Shown here: in pieces, positions 1 to 6,513 of the stretch
Position numbering within the stretch: position 1 is the first letter of the stretch
How the letters are laid out: the number at the start of each line of letters is the position of its first letter
From: Roseiflexaceae bacterium
GTDB lineage: Bacteria; Chloroflexota; Chloroflexia; Chloroflexales; Roseiflexaceae
Direction of reading: 5' to 3'
Assembly (NCBI GenBank): GCA_947462525.1
Contig: CANHPK010000069.1
Location: forward strand, 1 to 7,611
DNA: 7,611 bases
Notes under the pieces: model-generated
Databases searched by the model: none
Told to the model about the DNA's origin: nothing
What the model saw: the letters and a program-made list of their open reading frames with translations, nothing else
Program-made: the position numbers and the translations under genes

Positions 1-197
1 CGGATGGCAATCGTGATACCACGGGCGCGCTCCTCGGGAGCGTTGTCGATCTGGTCGTACGCCGTGTACGTTGCGGCGCCGCGCAATGCCAACACCTTGG
101 TGATGGCAGCCGTCAACGTGGTCTTGCCATGGTCGACGTGACCGATGGTACCGACGTTGATATGTGGCTTGTTACGCTCAAACTTCTGTTTAGCCAT
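1..197 (-). CDS. tuf: Elongation factor Tu, N-terminal part (gene runs off the window)
   Basis: EF-Tu is the GTPase that delivers aminoacyl-tRNA to the ribosomal A site. Only about the first 65 codons are present. They begin MAKQKFER, the standard EF-Tu start, and contain the P-loop GHVDHGKTT (about residues 18-26) and the switch I region ending RARGITIAI. I chose the ATG at 197-195. An in-frame ATG three codons upstream (206-204) sits only 1 nt from the GGAGG at 208-212, too close to be used well, whereas 197 lies 10 nt from it and matches the family start. The gene follows fusA by 45 nt with no terminator between, so it is the last visible gene of the str operon. Nothing is odd in the visible part. 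The identification is near certain; whether a second tuf copy exists elsewhere cannot be seen. Confidence 0.97.
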   Translation of the reverse strand, partial: MAKQKFERNKPHINVGTIGHVDHGKTTLTAAITKVLALRGAATYTAYDQIDNAPEERARGITIAI

Positions 198-242
198 GAC
201 CCTCATGCCTCCACAATGTTACGTATTACAAACTGAGAAAAC

Positions 243-2348
<2,106 letters not shown>

Positions 2349-2370
2349 AGCCTTTACCTACTCCTTGAAG

Positions 2371-2386
2371 TGTCGCTCGTGCGACA
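2371..2386 (-). promoter_or_regulatory. Short hairpin in the rpsG-fusA gap
   Basis: A perfect 6-bp inverted repeat, TGTCGC and GCGACA around a 4-nt loop, occupies the middle of the 49-nt gap, 6 nt upstream of the GGAG (2361-2364) that precedes fusA. There is no T-tract, so it is not a terminator. By position it could tune fusA translation or mark an mRNA processing site. The structure is seen; the function is inferred. Confidence 0.4.
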
Positions 2387-2397
2387 ATAGTTGCTAC

Positions 2398-2871
2398 TTA
2401 GAAGCGACCGTAGTGCGAGAACGCGCGGTTTGCTTCGGCCATGCGCTGCACGTCTTCACGCTTTTTGATGGTCGTGCCAGTGTTGTTGAATGCATCGACC
2501 AGCTCGAGTGCCAATCGCTCGATCATTGGCTTGCCACCGCGTGAGCGGGCAGATGCCAACAACCAACGAATTGCCAGTGACAAGCGGCGTTCTGCCTTGA
2601 CTTCGACGGGCACCTGATAGGTGGCACCACCGACACGGCGCGGCTTGACTTCGATGACGGGCCCTGCATTGCGGAGCGCGCCTTCGACGACTTCCATTGG
2701 GGTCTTTTTCACACGGTCGGCGGCCATCTCGAGTGCACCATAGACAATCGTCTCGGCGACGCTCTTCTTCCCGCGCAACATCGTTTTATTGATCATTTGC
2801 GTAACAATTGCACTGCCAAAACGGCTATCTGGCAAAAATTCACGCTTGTCTGTCGTGCCACGTCGCGGCAT
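2398..2871 (-). CDS. rpsG: 30S ribosomal protein S7 (uS7)
   Basis: S7 is a primary 16S rRNA binder that nucleates assembly of the 30S head and lines the E-site/mRNA exit. The product is 157 residues, matching the bacterial norm of about 156. It opens MPRRG, and the conserved blocks LPDSRFGS, FINKTM-like MINKTMLRGKK, NAGPVIEVKPRRVGGATYQVPVEV and RGGKPMIERLA are all present, as is the C-terminal KREDVQRMAEANRAFSHYGRF. The start at 2871 is supported by GAGAGGA at 2878-2884, about 6 nt upstream. It lies 40 nt after rpsL and 49 nt before fusA in one minus-strand operon. In E. coli S7 represses its own operon by binding the rpsL-rpsG junction; whether the small hairpins in this junction do the same is unknown. 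No anomaly is seen in the protein. Confidence 0.98.
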   Translation of the reverse strand: MPRRGTTDKREFLPDSRFGSAIVTQMINKTMLRGKKSVAETIVYGALEMAADRVKKTPMEVVEGALRNAGPVIEVKPRRVGGATYQVPVEVKAERRLSLAIRWLLASARSRGGKPMIERLALELVDAFNNTGTTIKKREDVQRMAEANRAFSHYGRF

Positions 2872-2894
2872 AGTCGTCCTCTCAACCTAAAACT

Positions 2895-2911
2895 ACCCAC
2901 TCGGGTGAGTG
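2895..2911 (-). promoter_or_regulatory. Two alternative small hairpins at the rpsL-rpsG junction
   Basis: Directly after the rpsL TAG stop the sequence holds two overlapping inverted repeats: CACTC (2898-2902) with GAGTG (2907-2911), and ACCC (2895-2898) with GGGT (2903-2906). They share bases and so exclude each other. They fill much of the 40-nt gap before the rpsG ribosome-binding site. In E. coli the equivalent gap is the S7 autoregulatory target, which makes this a reasonable place to look for control. The stems are short and could be chance. Confidence 0.3.
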
Positions 2912-3346
2912 CTACTTCTTCTTGGCTGGTGCGGCTGCGTTCTTCTTGGTGCCGTACTTCGAACGACCCTGCTTGCGGTTTGACACGCCCTGTGAGTCCA
3001 ATGTCCCACGGACAATGTGGTAGCGCACGCCGGGCAAGTCCTTCACACGACCACCACGGATCAAAACGACCGAGTGCTCTTGCAAGTTGTGACCCTCACC
3101 TGGGATGTAGGCCGTTACTTCCATGCCGTTTGACAAACGGACACGTGCGATTTTGCGCAGTGCCGAATTCGGCTTCTTTGGGGTCATCGTACGTACCTGC
3201 GTACATACGCCTCGCTTGAATGGCGAACCACTCCCTCGCGTCAACTTCCCCTTCAACACGTTGTAGTTGAAGCGGAGTGCGGGGGCCTTCACCTTGCGCT
3301 CTACCGGCTTGCGCGGCTTGCGAACTAGCTGATTGATCGTCGGCAT
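2912..3346 (-). CDS. rpsL: 30S ribosomal protein S12 (uS12)
   Basis: S12 sits at the decoding centre of the 30S subunit and affects accuracy and streptomycin binding. The 144-residue product starts MPTINQLVRK. The loop PKKPNSALRK (56-65) carries the unmutated lysine K57 equivalent to the E. coli streptomycin-determining K42/K43 position, and VKDLPGVRYH (101-110) carries the second resistance loop and D103, the aspartate that RimO methylthiolates in E. coli. Compared with E. coli S12 it has a roughly 14-residue insertion around 26-40 (RFNYNVLKGKLTRGS), typical of the long form known from Firmicutes and other phyla. The tail is Ala/Lys-rich (ending AAAPAKKK). The frame stays open upstream to 3439, but I chose 3346 because MPTINQ is the invariant family start and GAGGAG lies at 3359-3364. 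It is the first gene of the str operon. Confidence 0.98.
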   Translation of the reverse strand: MPTINQLVRKPRKPVERKVKAPALRFNYNVLKGKLTRGSGSPFKRGVCTQVRTMTPKKPNSALRKIARVRLSNGMEVTAYIPGEGHNLQEHSVVLIRGGRVKDLPGVRYHIVRGTLDSQGVSNRKQGRSKYGTKKNAAAPAKKK

Positions 3347-3379
3347 GCTCTCTGCTTTCTCCTCAGTCCAACAGCACAC

Positions 3380-3438
3380 AAAAAAATATGTTGCCCTCGA
3401 GTCTGGTCGCAACACGCGTTGCGCCTTAGAGCAGGGCA
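3380..3438 (-). promoter_or_regulatory. Candidate attenuator in the str operon leader
   Basis: On the minus strand the leader can fold CGCAAC-GCGT-GTTGCG (3423 to 3408), a perfect 6-bp stem with a 4-nt loop. The right arm of that stem is shared with a second possible hairpin, TGTTGC (3414-3409) pairing with GCAACA (3394-3389) across a 14-nt loop, and that one is followed at once by TA and seven Ts (3388-3380), which resembles an intrinsic terminator. A third pairing, TGCCCT (3438-3433) with AGGGCA (3397-3392), would enclose the first hairpin and disrupt the terminator-like one. Mutually exclusive antiterminator/terminator folds upstream of a ribosomal operon suggest attenuation. The terminator stem is short with a large loop, so this stays a candidate. 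Confidence 0.35.
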
Positions 3439-3489
3439 CGTTGGCTTCTATTACTCACTTGGCTCGGGCATACGACCCGGCAAGGTTAA

Positions 3490-3518
3490 ATAATAGCATA
3501 GCAGAAGGGGAGTGTCAA
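3490..3518 (-). promoter_or_regulatory. Strong sigma-70-type promoter of the str operon
   Basis: Reading the minus strand, TTGACA (3518-3513) is followed by exactly 17 nt and then TATTAT (3495-3490), with an extended -10 TGC directly before it (3498-3496). This is a full-consensus -35 and a 5-of-6 -10. Transcription would start near 3483, giving a leader of about 137 nt before rpsL. Its strength fits a ribosomal protein operon. Confidence 0.85.
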
Positions 3519-3600
3519 ATGATGAACTGCCCTTTGCAACGCCATACCTCCACATTATGCACGACACACATGGTGCCTTACATTACAAAATGATTACAAT

Positions 3601-3620
3601 TAAATTATTATGTTAATTTA
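3601..3620. repeat. AT-rich inverted repeat in the rpsL-dioxygenase intergenic region
   Basis: TAAATTA (3601-3607) and TAATTTA (3614-3620) form a perfect 7-bp inverted repeat with a 6-nt spacer, in a markedly AT-rich patch (about 3578-3625). It lies some 85 nt upstream of the str operon -35, too far for a normal UP element, but it could be an operator or a DNA-bending site. The rest of this gene-free stretch (3520-3820) holds the hairpin and dyad listed separately, plus a small interrupted dyad TTAC-GGTT/AACCGTAA at 3723-3745. No ORF in it looks real. Confidence 0.4.
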
Positions 3621-3625
3621 CGCCA

Positions 3626-3652
3626 AAAAAGCGTGATTCTGATGCGCTTTTT
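3626..3652. terminator. Weak bidirectional terminator-like hairpin
   Basis: AAAAAGCG (3626-3633) and CGCTTTTT (3645-3652) form an 8-bp inverted repeat with an 11-nt loop and a T-tract on either strand. Only three of the base pairs are G-C, so the stem is weak. No gene ends next to it on either side. It may insulate the two outward-facing promoters, or it may be a remnant of a lost gene end. Confidence 0.4.
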
Positions 3653-3663
3653 CAATAGACCGT

Positions 3664-3697
3664 GACGTCCGGGGTGCACACCGGATGTACAGACGTC
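3664..3697. repeat. GC-rich nested dyad upstream of the dioxygenase gene
   Basis: The self-complementary hexamer GACGTC occurs at 3664-3669 and again at 3692-3697. Between them is a nearly perfect 18-nt palindrome (3668-3685, TCCGG...CCGGA with one mismatched pair around a GTGCAC core). The whole can fold as a stem or present paired half-sites to a dimeric regulator. It lies about 125-155 nt upstream of the dioxygenase start and about 150 nt upstream of the str promoter, with no T-tract. A regulator-binding site is an inference only. Confidence 0.35.
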
Positions 3698-3784
3698 GAA
3701 TCACACCGTTGCCCGTATTTCTTTACGATGGTTAACGAACCGTAATCAACACGACCGGGCATCCATGGGCATTCACAGCTGTCG

Positions 3785-3790
3785 TACAAT
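3785..3790 (+). promoter_or_regulatory. Possible -10 element of the dioxygenase gene
   Basis: TACAAT matches five of six -10 positions and would start transcription near 3797, about 24 nt before the start codon. The hexamer 17 nt upstream (TCCATG, 3762-3767) is a poor -35, so the promoter is either weak, activator-dependent or misplaced here. Confidence 0.3.
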
Positions 3791-3820
3791 ACGGATATTC
3801 GCATCCAATGGAGGATACCA

Positions 3821-4843
3821 ATGACTAGCACTGTCGCTCGCCATGCCCTGCCGTATCACGTGAGTGTCGATGAGTATGTTCGATTCCGCGAACAGGGGTA
3901 TCTGGTCGTCAAAGGCCTCGTATCGCAGGATGAAGTCAACGCCTTGCGCGCACACACCGACAACCTCCGCGAGGGGCGTGAAGTCATCCCTGGCGTGCCC
4001 ACGCCACCGGCCACGCTCAGCCCCGAACAGCGTCTGCAGTACTGGCTCCGAGTACACATGCTCCATCGTGTCTCCGAGATCCACGAGCGCTTTCTGCTGC
4101 ACCCACGCATCCTCGACGTGCTCGAAGCACTCATCGGTCCAGATGTGCTGGCCCTGCAGACCATGCTCTTTTTCAAACAACCCGGTCAACCCGGCCAGGG
4201 CTACCACCAAGACGCCTATTACATCCCCTCACAGCCCGATACGTTGATCGGCGCCTGGCTGGCGGTCGATGCTGCCGACGAAGAAAACGGCTGCATGTGG
4301 ATGACGGTCGGCTCGCAAAACGAACCCATCTACCCGGACAACGACGGCCAATCCCCCAACGGCGATCAGGCGCTCGCCGATATCCAACCCATCTTTGGTG
4401 CCAGCAACACCGACGAAAAGAAAAACGGCCTCACCAAGATCGCTGCCAAATACCCTGGCCGCGAGGTCAAGGTCGAAGCCGAGCCGGGCGATGTGGTCTT
4501 CTTCGGCGGGCACGTCATCCACCGATCGCACACCAACTTCTCCAAAGACCGCATGCGCCGAGCCTTTGTGGCACATTATTGCAATGCTCGGTCTGCGGTA
4601 CCGTGGAATCACGGGCAACCATGGGAGGGTGAGTTGGCCAACTATCTGCACATCCTCGCCCGCGGCACGACGCACCTCCCCTATGCACAACCCAAGTTCG
4701 GGACGCTCTGCGCAGCCAACGCACCGGAACTGCGCGCGGCACCACGGGTCAAACCGATGTCGATGATGCCCCACGACAACGGGCTGATGATTTTGACCGC
4801 CCACGGTGACGAACACGACGACGATGATGGGTCAGTGATGTAA
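3821..4843 (+). CDS. PhyH-family Fe(II)/2-oxoglutarate-dependent dioxygenase
   Basis: Members of this family (phytanoyl-CoA dioxygenase, ectoine hydroxylase and many natural-product hydroxylases) hydroxylate an unactivated carbon using O2, Fe(II) and 2-oxoglutarate in the cytoplasm. The 340-residue product shows the metal motif HxD as H129-Q-D131 in GQGYHQDAYY and a distal histidine in GDVVFFGGHVIHRSH, best aligned as H234. R246, twelve residues further on, fits the 2-oxoglutarate-binding arginine. The N-terminal FREQGYLVVKGLVSQDEV block and the middle GAWLAVDAADEENGCMWMTVGS block are typical. The start is fixed by GGAGG at 3810-3814 with 6-nt spacing. The tail is acidic and low-complexity (HDDDDGSVM). 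The gene stands alone with its own terminator, so context gives no substrate. The family assignment is firm; the substrate is unknown. Confidence 0.9.
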   Translation: MTSTVARHALPYHVSVDEYVRFREQGYLVVKGLVSQDEVNALRAHTDNLREGREVIPGVPTPPATLSPEQRLQYWLRVHMLHRVSEIHERFLLHPRILDVLEALIGPDVLALQTMLFFKQPGQPGQGYHQDAYYIPSQPDTLIGAWLAVDAADEENGCMWMTVGSQNEPIYPDNDGQSPNGDQALADIQPIFGASNTDEKKNGLTKIAAKYPGREVKVEAEPGDVVFFGGHVIHRSHTNFSKDRMRRAFVAHYCNARSAVPWNHGQPWEGELANYLHILARGTTHLPYAQPKFGTLCAANAPELRAAPRVKPMSMMPHDNGLMILTAHGDEHDDDDGSVM

Positions 4844-4859
4844 GCACGATAGGGACCCC

Positions 4860-4894
4860 AAACCGCCGCGACCACAGGGTCACGGCGGTTTTTT
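4860..4894 (+). terminator. Strong intrinsic terminator of the dioxygenase gene
   Basis: AAACCGCCG (4860-4868) pairs with CGGCGGTTT (4883-4891). After one C/A mismatch the stem continues with GACC (4870-4873) and GGTC (4878-4881) around an ACAG loop, and a run of six Ts (4889-4894) follows the GC-rich stem. It starts 17 nt after the dioxygenase stop codon. Confidence 0.9.
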
Positions 4895-4899
4895 GCGCC

Positions 4900-4921
4900 A
4901 AAAAAGCCCCCCACACGGGGG
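4900..4921 (-). terminator. Intrinsic terminator facing the minus strand
   Basis: On the minus strand CCCCC (4921-4917) and GGGGG (4912-4908) form a 5-bp all-GC stem with a 4-nt loop, followed by G, C and six Ts (4905-4900). It faces the dioxygenase terminator across only 5 nt. A weaker, similar unit lies just upstream on the same strand: GGG/CCC around 4942-4930, followed by six Ts at 4929-4924. No minus-strand gene ends nearby; the closest is the Uma2 gene, ending at 5767. Confidence 0.6.
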
Positions 4922-4947
4922 ATAAAAAACCCACGTCACGGGGGATA
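4914..4947. repeat. Short direct repeat CACGGGGGATA
   Basis: The 11-mer CACGGGGGATA occurs at 4914-4924 and 4937-4947, a period of 23 nt, each copy preceded by a run of Cs. The duplication is what produces the two minus-strand terminator-like units. It may have arisen by local slippage. Confidence 0.5.
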
Positions 4948-5025
4948 CACACCTACTACATATTGTCATTATATTGTAATCATCCCCATCGCCCACCGAC
5001 AGTTGATGCACAAAGGAGGGAGCGT

Positions 5026-5382
5026 ATGACCAACACCGCTCGGGACTTTTACCACGAGGGTATTGTCCACATCCACGCCATGGGTGGCATCGCGCACATG
5101 CCAGAAGTCATGACTATCAGCGATGTCGCTGATTACTATGCTGTCCCGTTTGCGTGGTTGGTACGGTTGCGTAGCGCTGGTGCGCTCCCGGGGACCTGCT
5201 TTGGCGGCGTCTTGCAGTGGCGTTGTCACCGGCAGACAGTCTACGAATGGATGAAGGAGCATGCAGATGAACCAACAGCCCAACTGGCCAGGGCTCAACG
5301 CGGTGATCCACCATACCCTCCGGCGACACACCTTGGTACCGGTGGAACTCGCCGCCAAACGCTTACGCATCCGAGCGCATGA
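5026..5382 (+). CDS. Small helix-turn-helix protein, excisionase/MerR-like (5' part of a possible split gene)
   Basis: I do not recognise a named gene. The 118-residue frame has an HTH_17-like segment at about residues 27-78: PEVMTISDVADYY, then VPFAWLVRLRSAGALPG, a short GGVLQW wing and TVYEWMKEH. This follows the pattern of small DNA-binding excisionase or MerR-type domains. The start at 5026 is set by an excellent AAAGGAGGG (5012-5020); the frame is open further upstream to 4963, but nothing supports that. No clear promoter is seen, only an AT-rich patch at 4955-4982. From about residue 83 the tail is Pro/Gly/Thr-rich with no visible fold, and third-codon GC, counted by hand, falls from about 69% to about 42%, while the other frame (5267 onward) shows about 72%. 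The tail is therefore probably not natural coding, and the true product may continue in the second frame. Confidence 0.6.
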   Translation: MTNTARDFYHEGIVHIHAMGGIAHMPEVMTISDVADYYAVPFAWLVRLRSAGALPGTCFGGVLQWRCHRQTVYEWMKEHADEPTAQLARAQRGDPPYPPATHLGTGGTRRQTLTHPSA

Positions 5383-5527
5383 TGTGTGTCTGTGGGCACA
5401 AGCGCAGGGCATCGCGTTGCATGTCGGCAGCGCAGGGTTTTTGATCGAAGAAGCCGCTATCGAAAGCGCCCTCAGCCACCGGCCCACAGCATCACGCCCG
5501 CGCCACCAACGCACCGGCAAACAATGA
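5267..5527 (+). CDS. Second small helix-turn-helix protein, overlapping the first
   Basis: No named family member is recognised. The 86-residue frame again shows an HTH_17-like pattern at about residues 23-69: LVPVELAAKRLRI, then RAHDVCLWAQAQGIAL, HVGSAGFLIEEAAIESAL, followed by a basic tail ending HQRTGKQ. I chose the ATG at 5267 rather than 5261 because AAGGAG (5254-5259) sits 7 nt from it but only 1 nt from the earlier ATG. It overlaps the first HTH frame by 116 nt in the +1 register, and in the overlap its third-position GC is about 72%, so this is the frame that looks coding. Either two DNA-binding proteins are translated separately, or this is the C-terminal half of one tandem-HTH protein. 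Its stop codon (TGA, 5525-5527) overlaps another ATG, and the repeat region follows at once. Confidence 0.6.
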   Translation: MNQQPNWPGLNAVIHHTLRRHTLVPVELAAKRLRIRAHDVCLWAQAQGIALHVGSAGFLIEEAAIESALSHRPTASRPRHQRTGKQ

Positions 5528-5557
5528 CCCGCAGGCACCGCGGAGCGTGCCTGCGGG
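5528..5557. repeat. Perfect 11-bp hairpin formed with the first tandem-repeat unit
   Basis: CCCGCAGGCAC (5528-5538) is the exact reverse complement of GTGCCTGCGGG (5547-5557), with an 8-nt loop. The left arm starts right after the second HTH stop codon and is the only inverted copy of the repeat core; the right arm belongs to the first 33-bp repeat unit. There is no T-tract, so it is not a standard terminator, but it could protect or punctuate the mRNA 3' end. Confidence 0.75.
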
Positions 5558-5690
5558 AGCAGCAAGTCCCCCGCTCAGCGTGCCTGCGGGAGCAGCAAGT
5601 CCCCCGCTCAGCGTGCCTGCGGCAACAGGAAGTCCCCCGCTCAGCGTGCCTGCGGCAACGCGAAGTCCCCCGCTCAGCGTGCCTGCGGCA
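5545..5690. repeat. Tandem 33-bp minisatellite, about 4.4 copies
   Basis: Units start at 5545, 5578, 5611 and 5644, and a partial fifth unit covers 5677-5690. Each begins GCGTGCCTGCGG and ends AAGTCCCCCGCTCA. Units 1 and 2 are identical; units 3 and 4 differ only in the 8-9 nt between those blocks. The period is a multiple of three, so frames stay open through it on both strands, but unit differences show no bias to synonymous positions and no frame looks like a known protein. There are no unique spacers, so it is not a CRISPR array. Confidence 0.9.
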
Positions 5691-5706
5691 CAGACGCGCA
5701 CCATGC

Positions 5707-5742
5707 AACAGCGCCAGACGGAGCGTCTGGCGCTGTTCTTTC
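5707..5742 (+). terminator. Strong intrinsic terminator behind the HTH genes and repeats
   Basis: AACAGCGCCAGACG (5707-5720) and CGTCTGGCGCTGTT (5724-5737) form a perfect 14-bp stem around a GAG loop, followed by the pyrimidine tract TTCTTTC (to 5742). The tract is on the plus strand only, so it should end the HTH transcript rather than the convergent Uma2 transcript. It lies 25 nt from the end of the Uma2 gene. Confidence 0.8.
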
Positions 5743-5766
5743 AGATTGCATCGGCGTGCTGCAGAC

Positions 5767-6486
5767 TCAGCCGATGGACTGTGTTTCGCTGGTGTCGATG
5801 CTCTCAGCGAAGTTGTCGGCCGTGACCTCGTCAGGATTAAACCCGAGGGCACGCAACCGGGCGATGAGCATCTTCTCGCGGGCGGCGTGATAATCGGCAC
5901 GCGCACGTTCTTGTTCGGCACGTTCGTGCTCTTGCTGAGCGCGTTCGTGATCGCGTTCGGCGACTTCGGCGAGTTCGACATAGCTCCGGAAGCGTTCACC
6001 GTTGGGCAGGCTCAAAAAGAGCTCGCCTTCCTCCATGCCAAAGATGATATTGAGCCGTGGGCTGGTCCAGCCTTCGATTGACGCGACTTCGTCGAACCCG
6101 ACACCGTTGTGCACCCAACCGATGACTTCGCCTGCATCGGGATCGTACATGTAGTATTCTTCGACGCCGGCGCGCTCATAGAATTTGAGGCGACGCGTAG
6201 CGCTGACCATGCTCGTGCCCGGTGCAATCACATCAAAGACCACCTGCGGGACGATATTGGACTCCTCCCACTGACGATACGCCGTGCGCTCGCCACGTGC
6301 AATACCCACCGCAACAAACAAATCGGGCGTCGCCGAATCGCGGGACTCAGGGGTCAAATACCAGGGTACGCTGCCTGCAACCAGCACATCGCGACGATTG
6401 CGGAACAATGCATCGAGGCCGCCCTGGAGCGTCACAATCCAGCGCAGACGGCGGGTGCTTTCACCTGTCAAAAGACGTTGTGTCAT
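5767..6486 (-). CDS. Uma2-family (DUF820) PD-(D/E)XK nuclease-fold protein
   Basis: Uma2 proteins have a restriction-endonuclease-like fold; their physiological targets are mostly unknown, and they are often multicopy in cyanobacteria and Chloroflexota. In this 239-residue product the motifs are PD (54-55, in SATPDLFVAV), then PQVVFDVIAPGTS with D85 where most members carry Glu, and K101 in LKFYERAGVEEYYMYDPD. D55, D85 and K101 could form a PD-D-K metal site. Residues about 170-212 are a highly charged segment rich in Glu, Arg and Ala (HERAQQEHERAEQERARAD) that should form a coiled coil, followed by the motif RLRALGFNPDEV seen at the end of many relatives. The start ATG has only a weak purine-rich GAAAGAA upstream. 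It lies 27 nt after the peroxiredoxin gene, so they are probably co-transcribed. No minus-strand terminator is seen next to the stop. Confidence 0.85.
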   Translation of the reverse strand: MTQRLLTGESTRRLRWIVTLQGGLDALFRNRRDVLVAGSVPWYLTPESRDSATPDLFVAVGIARGERTAYRQWEESNIVPQVVFDVIAPGTSMVSATRRLKFYERAGVEEYYMYDPDAGEVIGWVHNGVGFDEVASIEGWTSPRLNIIFGMEEGELFLSLPNGERFRSYVELAEVAERDHERAQQEHERAEQERARADYHAAREKMLIARLRALGFNPDEVTADNFAESIDTSETQSIG

Positions 6487-6513
6487 GGTGTGTTCTTTCT
6501 AGCGCGTGATACC

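Noticed and set aside
2912..3439. S12 with a 31-residue N-terminal extension starting at GTG 3439
   Set aside because: MPTINQ at 3346 is the conserved start with a ribosome-binding site upstream; the extension encodes the leader hairpins and T-tract and resembles no S12.
4963..5025. Upstream extension of the first HTH frame to 4963
   Set aside because: The AAAGGAGGG at 5012-5020 points clearly to the ATG at 5026, and the extension crosses the AT-rich untranslated patch.
4969..5565. 198-residue minus-strand open frame opposite the HTH genes
   Set aside because: It has no recognisable domain, no supporting ribosome-binding site, and starts inside the minisatellite; the plus-strand frames have strong binding sites and HTH patterns.
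5545..5690. CRISPR array
   Set aside because: The 33-bp units are contiguous with no unique spacers between repeats, and no cas gene is in the window.
5472..5999. Minus-strand repeat protein with cysteine/histidine/arginine-rich 11-residue units
   Set aside because: The frame stays open only because the repeat period is a multiple of three; its N-terminal half is a shadow of the Uma2 gene, and it has no start signal.
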